A DNA stretch of 64,000 nucleotides, taken from Planctomycetaceae bacterium. Its GTDB lineage: Bacteria > Planctomycetota > Planctomycetia > Planctomycetales > Planctomycetaceae. Location: the NCBI GenBank assembly GCA_021732995.1, contig JAKFWA010000063.1:1-64000 (forward strand), written 5' to 3'. Under the pieces are notes generated by a model. That model was not told where the DNA came from. It saw nothing but the letters and a program-made list of their open reading frames with translations, and searched no databases. Positions within the stretch are counted from its first letter, which is position 1. The number at the start of each line of letters is the position of its first letter. Below, piece after piece: positions 33,511-43,109 of this stretch. A program made the translations under genes and the position numbers.

Positions 33511-34794
33511 ATGTGGAACTTCTTCGGGCCTGAGCGAAGATTTCGCGGAAATCTGTCACGTCGCGATGTTCTTCAAGTGGGTAGCTTATCGGTCGCGGGT
33601 TTGACACTCGCCGATATTCTGCGTTCGCAAGCCCTTGGGGCGCAAGAGCCCGTACGACCGAAGTCGGTCATCATGATCTGGATGCGCGGCGGACCGTCAC
33701 ATATCGATAGTTTCGATATGAAACTGGATGCACCTGCGGAGGTCCGTGGGGAGTTTAATCCGATCTCGACCAACGTGCCTGGAATTGAAATCTGCGAGTA
33801 CATGCCGTCACTCGCTGGCGTGATGGACAAGCTGGCGATCATTCGAGGTATCAGATCGAATGACCTCGGAGATCATACACCGCATTACATCATCACGGGG
33901 TCACCTGATCGAGGTAAGCGGCCTGCATTCGGCGGTATTGTCAGTCATCTGAAGCCGCGGACCGATGGTTTACCGCCGTATGTCAGCCTGATGTATAAGT
34001 CACCCGGACTATATGACAACGAGGGTCCGGTCTATCTCGGTAATGCTCATCGCCCCTTCGTTCCCAAGTCGGAGGGAATGGCAAACTTAAGTCTATCGCG
34101 GGATGTTTCTCTGGAGCGGTTAGGCGATCGTCGGAGGTTGCTCGGAGCCTTCGATGCCTTCCACGCCGAAGCTGATTACTGCGCTGCGATGTCTGGAATT
34201 GACACCTTCACGCAAAAAGCTTTGGAGATGGTGACCTCTCCCAAAGCGCGTGATGCGTTCGATGTGTCTCGCGAACCGGCTGAGGCTCACGCGCGTTACG
34301 GTAAGTATTGCGAAAACTTTCTGATCGCGCGGAGGCTGGTGGAGGCTGGAATCTCGGTCGTGACGCTGAAGGTTGGCGACTGGGATACTCATGAAAAGAA
34401 CTTCAAGGATATGCGTGAGCAACTGCCGCAACTGGATCGCGGCTTCCACGCCTTGGTAACCGACCTGCACGAACGCGGGTTGGATAAGGATGTCGCGGTC
34501 GTGCTGTGGGGTGAGTTCGGAAGGGCTCCCCGCATCTCGCGTGGCGACGGTCGGGATCACTGGCCAGAAGCCGGCGCGGCGGTGGTCGCAGGCGGCGGCT
34601 TCAAAGTCGGACAGATTATCGGGGACACGGACTCTCACGGCGGACGGGCGAAGGGGAAGGCTTACACTCCCGGTAACGTGATGGCGAATCTGTACCGTCA
34701 TCTGGATATCGATCCTGCGACGACCATCCCGGATCACAACCAGCGGCCAATGCATCTGCTCGATGAACGCGAACTCGTGCGCGAGCTGGTGTGA
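33511..34794 (+). CDS. DUF1501 domain protein, Tat-exported
   Basis: The start is the ATG with GGAGG 6 bp upstream. The 427-residue protein opens with a Tat signal (NLSRRDVLQVGSLSVAGLTL) and shows the DUF1501 landmarks IMIWMRGGPSHIDSFDMK, a central DWDTHEKNFKDM and VVLWGEFGRAPR, all typical of a sulfatase/alkaline phosphatase-like fold. DUF1501 genes often lie beside planctomycete cytochrome genes; here the 1379-residue heme protein follows 248 bp later. Biochemical function is not established. Confidence 0.88.
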   Translation: MWNFFGPERRFRGNLSRRDVLQVGSLSVAGLTLADILRSQALGAQEPVRPKSVIMIWMRGGPSHIDSFDMKLDAPAEVRGEFNPISTNVPGIEICEYMPSLAGVMDKLAIIRGIRSNDLGDHTPHYIITGSPDRGKRPAFGGIVSHLKPRTDGLPPYVSLMYKSPGLYDNEGPVYLGNAHRPFVPKSEGMANLSLSRDVSLERLGDRRRLLGAFDAFHAEADYCAAMSGIDTFTQKALEMVTSPKARDAFDVSREPAEAHARYGKYCENFLIARRLVEAGISVVTLKVGDWDTHEKNFKDMREQLPQLDRGFHALVTDLHERGLDKDVAVVLWGEFGRAPRISRGDGRDHWPEAGAAVVAGGGFKVGQIIGDTDSHGGRAKGKAYTPGNVMANLYRHLDIDPATTIPDHNQRPMHLLDERELVRELV

Positions 34795-34954
34795 GGCGTC
34801 GAGTACAGTCGGCAAGTGCAACCGATGTTCTGAGGGAACACCGCGCACCTGTCAGATTCAGAAACCCATTGTTCGCAGACGAATCAGCGACTGGGTTTTG
34901 AAACAGCAATCACGGGCCCGACCTCTGCAGCATCGAGCGACAAGGTCTACCGGC

Positions 34955-34960
34955 TATACT
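34955..34960 (+). promoter_or_regulatory. Minus-10-like TATACT before the heme/ThuA gene
   Basis: TATACT followed by CGCG lies 82 bp before the ATG at 35043. The best upstream partner is a poor TCGAGC at 34933-34938 with 16 bp spacing. It favours the 35043 start over an ATG at 34974. Confidence 0.3.
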
Positions 34961-35042
34961 CGCGACGCTGCGAGTGACTACGCATTCCATCCAGATCGCA
35001 GCGCACTACACGATCAACGACACAATCGTGACGAAGACTCCT

Positions 35043-38000
35043 ATGACAACTCGAAGCGCTTTCCTGTTTGTAACCTGGTTCTCTCTACTGCAAGGTCTGT
35101 CGTGGAGCCAGGAGCCGTGGGCTGATAAGAAGCTGCCAGTCAAAAGTGGGCTCGCGTTCTGGCTGGATGCGAAGGCTCAGCCAGAGGCGTGGAAGCAACA
35201 TGGAACTCGCAGCAGCCCGCTCATGGATGGCCGAGCCTTCGACGCATGGTTTGATGGTTCGGGCCACAAGCAACATTTCATTCAGCGCACCGACTCTGCA
35301 CAGCCTATCTTCCGGCAGATTGAGGACTACTCGTTCGTCAGCTTCGACGGCAAGGACGACTTCCTGAGCAACACTCTTTCGGGTCGCCGCTTCGACGAGT
35401 TCACCCTTATCGCGCTGGTCGCTCCACAATCGAACGGGGGTGGATTTCGCGCGTTCATGGGGGCCAGCGCGATCAGCCAGAACGATTATCAGAGCGGCTT
35501 CAACATCGACCAGTCCTTCTTTTCGACCGCGATGTTTCAGGATGTGAACGTGGAGGGTGTTGGATTCGGCGGGGCTCACGACCTGCTGCGCGATACTTAT
35601 CCGTTCGGAGAATTCCGTCTGATTGAAGCTGGTGTCGGCCCATCCAACGTGCGAGTGACTATCGATGGCAAAACACCCGGCGAAGCTCGATCGAGAGAGA
35701 AACGCCCGGTATCGCTCGAAGAGATCGTGATTGGTGCTCGGCTCTATTCGAATGAAGCCAAGCCACCTTTCGCGCAGGGTTTTCTGCACGGCGAGATCGC
35801 AGAGTTGCTCGTCTATAATCGCACGCTGACGCCAGACGAATCAGTGCAGTTGCGCAAGTACATCCATACGAAGTATCAAGACATCAACAAGCTGGCGTCG
35901 CGCGCAGACGATGCCAAAGGGCATCTCGTCAAGACAATTGAGAACCCTCCCGCCGTGCAGATGTTGGTACCTGGATTTGAGGTACGAGAGCTACCGCTCG
36001 AACTCCCCAACATCAACAACGTGCTCTATCGAGCTGATGGCAAGCTGATTGCGCTGGGATATGACGGCAGCATATGGCTGCTGAAAGATACTGACGGTGA
36101 TGGATTGGAAGACAACGCATCCCCGTTTTGGGAGAACCGAGCCCAACTGCAAGCGCCGGTAGGAATGGACCTGACGCCCGAAGGATATCCTCACGGTCGC
36201 GGCGTCTTTGTCGCGTCCAAGGGTAAATGTTCGCTCATTGTTGATACCAATAATGATGACGTCGGTGATCGCGAAATTGTTCTGGCGGAGGGCTGGGAGA
36301 AGCTCAACCACGGCGTGGATGCTTTGGGCGTAGCCTATGACCGCAAGGACGGCAGCATCTACTTCGGCTTGGGAACTTCAAATTATACTGACGCCTACCT
36401 GATCAATTCGAACGGCGTCGCCAAGTACGACCTGGCCAATGAACGCGGAACAATCCTGCGAATTGCGCCCGATTTGAAACAGCGCGAGATTGTATGCACG
36501 GGAATCCGGTTCCCGGTCGCTCTACGTTTCAATGCTCAGGGAGAGCTATTCTGTACGGATCAGGAAGGCGCCACCTGGCTGCCCAATGGAAACCCGTTCG
36601 ACGAATTGCTGCATATCCAGCGTGGACGACATTATGGGTTCCCGCCGCGACATCCAAAACATCTGCCAGCCGTCATCGATGAACCCAGCACCTATGATTA
36701 CGGACCTCAGCACCAGTCGACTTGCGGGTTGAACTTCAATGAGCCAACTGCGAACGGAAAGATCTTTGGGCCGGCGTGGTGGCGTGGTGACGCAATCGTC
36801 ACTGGTTATTCGCGAGGGAAGCTGTATCGCACCCAACTCATTCGCACTAACCTCGGATATGTGGCGCAAAATCAATTAATTGCCTGCATGAGCAAGTTGG
36901 CCGCAGACGCGTGCGTGTCTCCCACCGGCGATCTGGTGATTGCTACTCATAGCGGCGGTCCCGACTGGGGATCAGGTCCCGCAGGCAAAGGTAAGATTTT
37001 CAAAGTGGCTTTCAAGAACCGAGAAGCCGCCCAACCCGTACTCGCCTGGCCTGCGAGTGCTCAAGAAGTGCATGTCGCGTTTGATCGGCCAGTAGACCTG
37101 ACTGACGTGCAAGGGCTGCTGGGCAAGACACACATCGAACATAGCCAATCGACGAGCGCTGGTGATCGCTTTGAATCAGTACGCCCCGGCTATGCCGTCG
37201 TGCAGATGCAGATGGCGACGCGCCGATTTGACCTCAATGTTCTGGGCATACAACTCACTCCAGATCGGCGTACTCTGGTGATGAACACCGACAAGCACGT
37301 CGATCTGCACCAGTATGCCCTTTCCTTCCCGTGGAAAAGCCGTGGGGGTTCCAAGCCACAAGATCATTTATTGGATCAGATGAAGGACATCGATCTGCAG
37401 TATTCGCTCAACGGCGTCGCGGCCCAACTGACAGCGGCAGACGGCACATCCAGTTGGAGTGGCTGGCTTCCACACCTCGATCTGCAAGTGGCAAAGCAAT
37501 TCACAAATGCGAGTTCATCCCACGAAACGCTGTGGACGCAACTGGGAGCCAAAGTTGACGCGGCAAGTTCGTTGTCACTCAGCACGCAGTTCGAACTGTC
37601 GAACATGCTGCGGTCAGCGGTGCAACCGGGTTCACAACTACCCTTCAAATACTCCCCGGAGACCGTCACCTTAGTACTGACTTCCAACTTCCCTCTGCAG
37701 GTCGCGGCTGAGGCAGCGAAAGTGAAACCCCTGCCAACAGCAGACGGTAAGCACGCGGTTGAACTCCTGATCGACGCTCCGACAACCAAGTTAATCCCCG
37801 CGAAAATCACACTTTCCAAGATTAAACCAGCAATCGCACCCACTCTTGAAGTTGCCTGGTTCACTCACGAAGACGATCGTCGACGACCGGTACCATTGCG
37901 TCGCCTGTACGTTCCTTGGGCTACCCAAAGAGAGCGTACCGATGCCGGCGCACAGCAGCTTGCCAAACTGCACCCGGAGCTTGAAGGCGGTAGTTGGGGT

Positions 38001-39182
38001 CGCGGGCGGCAATTGTTCTTCGGCGACAAAGCTCAATGTTCGAAGTGCCATCGAGTCGGCTTGCAAGGCGGTCGTATCGGGCCACCGCTCACAAACCTGA
38101 TTCATCGCGACTACGAATCCGTCCGCCGCGACATCACACGGCCCAGCTTCGCGATCAATCCGGACCACCTGTCGTATTCGGTAGCGCTCAATGATGGGCG
38201 AGTGCTATCCGGTGTTGTGATGGGCACCGGCGAGAAGCTGATCGTCGGAGACAAGGACGGCAAGCTGACGGAGATCAATCGAGCGGATATCGACGAGTTG
38301 GTGCCGTCGAGTATTTCCATCATGCCGGAAGGGCTCGACAAGCAGTTGGGACCAGACGGTATGCGTGACCTGCTCACGTTCCTGCTGACTGCACCGCCGA
38401 GCATGCCGAATGATTTGCCCGGAGCGCCCGAGCCGCGTTCGCGCAAGGAAGTGGAAGCAATCCTCAGCGGTTCCGAGGAAATCATCTCCGCGCTCAAGCC
38501 ATTGAACGTCGTGCTGGTCGCCGGGCGCAAGGATCATGGTCCAGGCGAGCATGATTACCCGGCATGGCTCAAAGCGTGGGCGCAATTGTTTGAGGGTGCC
38601 ACCAGTATCAAAGTCACAACTGCGATGGATTGGCCGACGCCGGAGCAGTTCTCAACAGCGGATGCCATTGTGTTCTACCAGCAGGGGACCTGGAACGCCG
38701 AGCGCGCCAATGACATTGACGCTTTTCTGAAACGCGGTGGGGGTGTTTCTTACATTCACTATGCCGTGGACGGGGGACCAAATCCGGTCCCATTCGCAGA
38801 GCGCATCGGCCTGGCTTGGCAAGGGGGAGCGAGTCGCTTTCGACATGGGGAACTGGACCTCGTGCTGGAGTCCTCACATCCCATCACCCGCAACTTCCGG
38901 CGCGTTCATTTCCACGATGAAAGCTATTGGAACCTGAAGGGCGATCCATCCGGCATCACACTTCTCGCCAGTGGCAAGGAAGAAAACGCTCAGCAGCCGC
39001 TCATTTGGTGCCGTGAGCAAGGCAAGGGCCGCGTTTTCGTTTCCATTCCGGGTCACTATTCATGGACCTTTGACGATCCGCTGTTTCGGATCCTGCTGCT
39101 GCGGGGAATTGCTTGGTCGGTCCGAGAGTCCGTGGATCGGTTCAATGATCTGGCCACCGTCGGAGCGCGCTTTACGGAGTAA
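35043..39182 (+). CDS. LamG / sorbosone-propeller / heme c / ThuA fusion protein
   Basis: This 1379-residue secreted protein joins four parts. After a signal peptide (about 1-22) comes a LamG-like lectin domain (about 35-270: SFVSFDGKDDF, GFLHGEIAELLVYNRTL). A PVC-type propeller follows (about 295-650: VDALGVAYDRKDGSIYFG, GTILRIAPDLKQREIVCTG). A single c-type heme site, CSKCHR near 998-1003, sits in a PVC heme-binding domain with NPDHLSYSVALNDGRVLSG. The last 225 residues are ThuA-like (LNVVLVAGRKDHGPGEHDY near 1154). It probably oxidises a sugar or sugar alcohol in the periplasm and passes electrons to a cytochrome. The ThuA tail is thought to act in sugar use, but its chemistry is uncertain. 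The chosen start is the one that yields a signal peptide. Confidence 0.87.
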   Translation: MTTRSAFLFVTWFSLLQGLSWSQEPWADKKLPVKSGLAFWLDAKAQPEAWKQHGTRSSPLMDGRAFDAWFDGSGHKQHFIQRTDSAQPIFRQIEDYSFVSFDGKDDFLSNTLSGRRFDEFTLIALVAPQSNGGGFRAFMGASAISQNDYQSGFNIDQSFFSTAMFQDVNVEGVGFGGAHDLLRDTYPFGEFRLIEAGVGPSNVRVTIDGKTPGEARSREKRPVSLEEIVIGARLYSNEAKPPFAQGFLHGEIAELLVYNRTLTPDESVQLRKYIHTKYQDINKLASRADDAKGHLVKTIENPPAVQMLVPGFEVRELPLELPNINNVLYRADGKLIALGYDGSIWLLKDTDGDGLEDNASPFWENRAQLQAPVGMDLTPEGYPHGRGVFVASKGKCSLIVDTNNDDVGDREIVLAEGWEKLNHGVDALGVAYDRKDGSIYFGLGTSNYTDAYLINSNGVAKYDLANERGTILRIAPDLKQREIVCTGIRFPVALRFNAQGELFCTDQEGATWLPNGNPFDELLHIQRGRHYGFPPRHPKHLPAVIDEPSTYDYGPQHQSTCGLNFNEPTANGKIFGPAWWRGDAIVTGYSRGKLYRTQLIRTNLGYVAQNQLIACMSKLAADACVSPTGDLVIATHSGGPDWGSGPAGKGKIFKVAFKNREAAQPVLAWPASAQEVHVAFDRPVDLTDVQGLLGKTHIEHSQSTSAGDRFESVRPGYAVVQMQMATRRFDLNVLGIQLTPDRRTLVMNTDKHVDLHQYALSFPWKSRGGSKPQDHLLDQMKDIDLQYSLNGVAAQLTAADGTSSWSGWLPHLDLQVAKQFTNASSSHETLWTQLGAKVDAASSLSLSTQFELSNMLRSAVQPGSQLPFKYSPETVTLVLTSNFPLQVAAEAAKVKPLPTADGKHAVELLIDAPTTKLIPAKITLSKIKPAIAPTLEVAWFTHEDDRRRPVPLRRLYVPWATQRERTDAGAQQLAKLHPELEGGSWGRGRQLFFGDKAQCSKCHRVGLQGGRIGPPLTNLIHRDYESVRRDITRPSFAINPDHLSYSVALNDGRVLSGVVMGTGEKLIVGDKDGKLTEINRADIDELVPSSISIMPEGLDKQLGPDGMRDLLTFLLTAPPSMPNDLPGAPEPRSRKEVEAILSGSEEIISALKPLNVVLVAGRKDHGPGEHDYPAWLKAWAQLFEGATSIKVTTAMDWPTPEQFSTADAIVFYQQGTWNAERANDIDAFLKRGGGVSYIHYAVDGGPNPVPFAERIGLAWQGGASRFRHGELDLVLESSHPITRNFRRVHFHDESYWNLKGDPSGITLLASGKEENAQQPLIWCREQGKGRVFVSIPGHYSWTFDDPLFRILLLRGIAWSVRESVDRFNDLATVGARFTE

Positions 39183-39663
39183 GTTCGCACGTGGCCCGTG
39201 CATGATTGCTGGCATCGACGTGCGTCCCTGCTCATCGGCGTCATTTTGACCTGCGTGGTCGTTCTTAGACCTGATTGGCGCGCTCATCACCAACGCGTTC
39301 AGTCGGGAAGAATTGAACCCAAAACTGTTCGAAAATTTGAGCATTCGGAAATCACGCTGCGCCGCTGAATTACGACGCTGCGGGACGTCGAAAGCCGGTT
39401 CGCTGCACGCACCGACTCGGCAGGGAACGTTGTTTGCGTCCATCGCAACCACCGCCAGTGCGGGAGTAGTACCGCTGTCGGATGCGGCGATGCGAATGAT
39501 GTTGATGACCACTGATCCGTCGGAATCAGAAAACGCAGAGATTGCTCTCCTCGCTGGCGTTGGAGAATCGCTTGATGTCATCACTCCATAGCAGCGATGC
39601 CCTCTAAAAGTGTTCTCATCCCTGATCAGGTGGTTCTCAAATGACCCTCACAGGAACATGAAC
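39183..39663. other. Gap between heme/ThuA gene and small-protein group
   Basis: No gene is convincing in these 481 bp. A plus frame at 39313-39591 (92 codons) and a minus frame to 39584 that runs back into the heme/ThuA gene are both open, but neither has a good ribosome site or a recognised motif. A decayed gene is possible. Confidence 0.4.
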
Positions 39664-39852
39664 ATGGCAGCAACAGGAACAACGGCGGGACATCCGCGCT
39701 GGTGGCATCAGAAATATGACACCGCCTGGAATCGGGCGAAGGATGACATCCGGCAAAAGTGCAGCGAATGCAATTCAGAACAGAAGAGCCGCGGACTCAA
39801 CCAACGCCCCAGCAGCAGTGCCTCGGCGACCAGCGGTCGACAGACCAGCTAG
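39664..39852 (+). CDS. Small hydrophilic protein 1
   Basis: The 62-residue product (start at the ATG with AGGA 8 bp upstream) has an aromatic/charged first half, HPRWWHQKYDTAWNRAKDDI, and a Ser-rich tail. The WxxxYDxAWxRAKDDI pattern recalls the second small protein in the group, so the two may be distant relatives. I do not recognise a family. Confidence 0.5.
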   Translation: MAATGTTAGHPRWWHQKYDTAWNRAKDDIRQKCSECNSEQKSRGLNQRPSSSASATSGRQTS

Positions 39853-39870
39853 GGTGCGCCATCTCAAGGC

Positions 39871-40134
39871 ATGCCGACAAGCCCGATGAGCCAGTCTCAG
39901 TCGAACCAACCAGTTCCCACTCCTGAGGAAGAAGAACGAGCCTACCGTTACGGGTACGGGGCTCGACTGCACTACGGAAAGCAATTCTCCGAGTGGAATG
40001 ATGAGCTGGACAAGAAGCTGCAAGAGGACTGGCCGGAAGACTGGCAGAAGTCCCGCGAAAATGTCCGCAAAGGCTGGGACTATTCACCAGACAAAGCAGC
40101 GGGCAAGGGCAGCCAAGCTGCTCCTTCGGCCTGA
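39871..40134 (+). CDS. Small hydrophilic protein 2 (YRYGYGA motif)
   Basis: The 87-residue product has a conserved-looking core EEERAYRYGYGARLHYG followed by FSEWNDELDKKLQEDWPEDW, rich in Glu, Asp, Lys, Arg and Trp, and a Gly/Ser/Ala tail. It resembles short planctomycete proteins of unknown function with a YRYGxGAR motif. It begins 18 bp after the first small gene; no good ribosome site is seen, so coupling is possible. The role could be stress-related, but this is a guess. Confidence 0.6.
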   Translation: MPTSPMSQSQSNQPVPTPEEEERAYRYGYGARLHYGKQFSEWNDELDKKLQEDWPEDWQKSRENVRKGWDYSPDKAAGKGSQAAPSA

Positions 40135-40288
40135 TTGGCTGAACTGTGAATTCCTCATCCCGAGCTACTGGTGACCACTTAGTAAGGTAGGCACCTTGGC
40201 TTCGGGTGTAGTGATTGCTGAACGGCTTGGATCACGCAGGTGGCAAGCGTTGCCACTCACTTCGGAACCTACCAACAAGGAAGAACCC

Positions 40289-40501
40289 ATGCTGAACGAT
40301 TTCTCGAAGACGCAACACGGCTGCTGGTTTCTCTCTCGCCAACCTCAGGACTTTGATCTTTTCAAGCACGCAGTCCGCAAAGAATTCCCATCGATGTCGG
40401 ACGACGCGATCGACCGGGCGATTCAGGCCTGTCGGAAAACATTGCCCTCAAGCGACAGCCAGCATCAGTTCGTCAGTGGGAAATTGGTTGCTCAGCGTTA
40501 G
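40289..40501 (+). CDS. Small protein 3
   Basis: The 70-residue product starts at the ATG with AAGGA 8 bp upstream. It reads DFSKTQHGCWFLSRQPQDF and then a helical DUF3606-like portion, FKHAVRKEFPSMSDDAIDRA, with a final Gln/His segment. Third member of the small hydrophilic group; no firm family. Confidence 0.6.
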   Translation: MLNDFSKTQHGCWFLSRQPQDFDLFKHAVRKEFPSMSDDAIDRAIQACRKTLPSSDSQHQFVSGKLVAQR

Positions 40502-40595
40502 AAGCAATGGTGTTGCGCGGGCTCCATTTCCGATGGCTGCCTGCTGCCGCCCGTTACGTTTTTCCCCTCAGATTGGCAGATCCGCGACATTGCTC

Positions 40596-40625
40596 TGTAG
40601 GACGCGCCTCAACGGGCGTCCTACA
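40596..40625. repeat. Inverted repeat TGTAGGACGC/GCGTCCTACA
   Basis: Perfect 10-bp arms with a 10-base loop, 47 bp before the DUF1549/DUF1588 gene. The TGTAGG outer end matches the larger palindrome at 50477, and the two probably belong to a dispersed intergenic repeat family. Confidence 0.6.
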
Positions 40626-40672
40626 CTCTGCGGCACGTTTTCACCGTTCGCGCTCGCGGAGTTTCGCTACCT

Positions 40673-43024
40673 ATGTTCGCTCTTTTGAAGAGACCTCGTC
40701 GCCATCGAGAGTCATTGCATCCGGCTCTCTGGATGGTCGCTTGCTTTCTGGCGTTCGTCCCCCATGTCGGACGAACCGACGATAAGGCCACCAAAGAGGT
40801 CCCGTGCTGCGCACCAGTAAATGCTGCGTTCTTTGCGGATGAAGTCTGGGCCAAGGTCGGGGCTCTGGAATGCCTCAAGTGCCACAAAGTGGGCGGCGAT
40901 GCTGAAGACACTCAGTTCGTCTTGCTGGATCCCAAGCGGGTGCAAGGTGACGAGCAGGCCGAGGCGCTGCGCTCGAATCGAGAAGCCTTCACGCGCATGG
41001 CGCGCGCGAAGGAAGGTGATCAATCACGCCTGCTGCTGAAAGTTGTGGGCGGGCTGGATCACGGAGGTAAGCAGGTTCTCAAGCCTGACTCCGCGGGACA
41101 TAAGGTGCTGATGGAGTTCGTGCGCCGGCTGTATGCGCCGCTACCGAAATCGCCGGTACCAGCGGATCTGACGAACGCGCCGCCATTCTTCGAAGGCGTT
41201 GCGATGCTGGATGATCGACGTCTGCTGCGCCGCATCACGCTGTCGCTGTCGGGACGATTGCCAACCGACACGGAATTGGCGGAAGTCTCGCGCGATGGTT
41301 TGAAAGCCGTGCCGACACTCGTCGACAGCGTCCTGAAAGAAGATGCGTTCTACGACCGCTTGCGCGAAGGTTTTAACGACATCTTTCTGACGGTCGGTTA
41401 CGACGACGTCCCGGAAAATGCCCTCTCCTATGAGCACTTCAGCACCACGCGCGGGTGGACTCAGAAGTTCGATCTCAGCCACATCACCGACGAAGCGGAA
41501 CGTCGCAAGGCGGGCTACAAGCTGTCTGACGACTATCGCAAAGCCATGCTCGGCGAACCGATGAAGCTCATCGAGCACATCGTTCGGAACGATCGGTCGT
41601 TCACGGAGATCATCACGGCGGACTACATCATGGTCACGCCTTACACCGCGCGCGGCTATGGCATCTATGAGGAACTGAAGCCGACCTTCAAGAACCCGGA
41701 CGACCCTTTGGAGTACGTGCCCGTAAAGCTCAAGGCACTGATCTCACGCGACAAGCGTGATGATCAAGAGTCGGCCACCGGTTTCTATCCGCATGCGGGG
41801 ATACTCAGCACGTTTCAGTACATGAAGCGTTACCCGACAACGGAAACCAATCGCAACCGCCTGCGGGCGCGCATGTACTTTCAGCAGTTCCTGGGTATCG
41901 ATGTCCTGGAATTGGCCGCTCGCGTTTCCGACGCGGCGGCAGTGACCGCGAAGTTCGAGATCCCGACGATGCAGGCGTCGGAGTGTGTCGTCTGTCACAA
42001 GACGATCGACCCGGTCGCGGGTCTGTTTCAGGACTACTGGAAGTTCGAAGGCGTCTATGGTCGGCGCAAAGGTGGCTGGTTCACGGACATGTTCGGTGCC
42101 GGTTTCGAAGGCGAAGACTTGCCCGCCGAGGAACGCTGGCGATCTCTGCAGTGGCTCGGCGAACGTACCGCGAAAGATCCGCGATTCGCATCCACGATGG
42201 TTGAGCACGTCTACTACATCCTGACCGGGCGCAAGATGCTGCAGCCGCCGAAGGATCTGGAAGACCCACTCTTCGCCGCGAAGCAACGAGCCTACCAGGA
42301 ACAGCGCAAGACCGTTGAACGGATTGCGACGAAGTTTGCTCAGACCGGCTTCAATCTGAAGGAAGTCTTCAAGGACTGGGTTGTCTCGGACTTCTATCGC
42401 GCGGATGGGTTGGCCACCGTGGCTGCGAATCCTCAACGTCAGACCGAACTGGATGATCTCGGCGTCGTTCGCATGCTCGCGCCAGAGCAAGTCGAACGCA
42501 AAGTCGCCGCCATCTTCGGTAAGCCTTGGGGCCGGTTGCACGAGCAAACCGCGATGCTTTACGGTGGTATCGATTCCAAAGAAGTCACGGAACGAGCCAC
42601 GGATCCCAGCGGCGCGATGGGAGCAATTCAGCGTATCCTGTCCAACGACGTCGCCTGCAAGCACGTGGCCCTGGATTTCAGTCGCGAGCCTGCGGCGCGG
42701 CTCCTGTTCCCCAATATCGAACCGGATGTGCTACCCGGCTCATCTCCAGAGAACGACGCCAAGATCCGTCAGGCCATCGTACATTTACACCAGCGCATCA
42801 TCGGGCGTTCTGATGCGGTCGATTCACCGGAAGTCGAACGCTCGTATCAACTCTTCGCGGGCGTGGTGAGCGATGCCTCCCAGCGCAAGGGCATTGATCC
42901 ACGAGAAGCCTACTCCTGCCGACAAGGGTTATTGGCTGAGGTGCCCGATCCCAAATACACGGTCCGCGCCTGGCGGGCTGTTGTGACTTATCTGTTGCGA
43001 CATCAGGAGTTCCTCTACGAGTAG
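40673..43024 (+). CDS. DUF1549/DUF1588-like secreted cytochrome c protein
   Basis: The 783-residue protein has a signal anchor (about 15-35), a first heme site ECLKCHKVGG (near 66-75), a DUF1549-like segment (DDRRLLRRITLSLSGRLPTD, about 181-200), and a DUF1588-like segment with YFQQFLGIDVLELA and the second heme site CVVCHKTIDPVAGLFQDYW (near 438). Proteins of this PSCyt type sit beside DUF1501 partners, and one starts 85 bp downstream. They are thought to handle periplasmic redox steps in sugar or polymer breakdown, though no reaction has been shown. GGAG lies 11 bp before the ATG. Confidence 0.85.
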   Translation: MFALLKRPRRHRESLHPALWMVACFLAFVPHVGRTDDKATKEVPCCAPVNAAFFADEVWAKVGALECLKCHKVGGDAEDTQFVLLDPKRVQGDEQAEALRSNREAFTRMARAKEGDQSRLLLKVVGGLDHGGKQVLKPDSAGHKVLMEFVRRLYAPLPKSPVPADLTNAPPFFEGVAMLDDRRLLRRITLSLSGRLPTDTELAEVSRDGLKAVPTLVDSVLKEDAFYDRLREGFNDIFLTVGYDDVPENALSYEHFSTTRGWTQKFDLSHITDEAERRKAGYKLSDDYRKAMLGEPMKLIEHIVRNDRSFTEIITADYIMVTPYTARGYGIYEELKPTFKNPDDPLEYVPVKLKALISRDKRDDQESATGFYPHAGILSTFQYMKRYPTTETNRNRLRARMYFQQFLGIDVLELAARVSDAAAVTAKFEIPTMQASECVVCHKTIDPVAGLFQDYWKFEGVYGRRKGGWFTDMFGAGFEGEDLPAEERWRSLQWLGERTAKDPRFASTMVEHVYYILTGRKMLQPPKDLEDPLFAAKQRAYQEQRKTVERIATKFAQTGFNLKEVFKDWVVSDFYRADGLATVAANPQRQTELDDLGVVRMLAPEQVERKVAAIFGKPWGRLHEQTAMLYGGIDSKEVTERATDPSGAMGAIQRILSNDVACKHVALDFSREPAARLLFPNIEPDVLPGSSPENDAKIRQAIVHLHQRIIGRSDAVDSPEVERSYQLFAGVVSDASQRKGIDPREAYSCRQGLLAEVPDPKYTVRAWRAVVTYLLRHQEFLYE

Positions 43025-43109
43025 GGCCGCGTTTGAAAGGCTGCCCATTCGGACGTGACGACCAACAACGTGACTCGTGCGGAACATGCCCGCTGGAGCT
43101 TGAATAACG

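Noticed and set aside
39060-39584. 174-codon minus frame across the end of the heme/ThuA gene
   Set aside because: It runs into the ThuA coding region and has no ribosome site or known motif.
41744-42664. 306-codon minus frame inside the cytochrome gene
   Set aside because: Antisense to a gene with heme sites; no motif.
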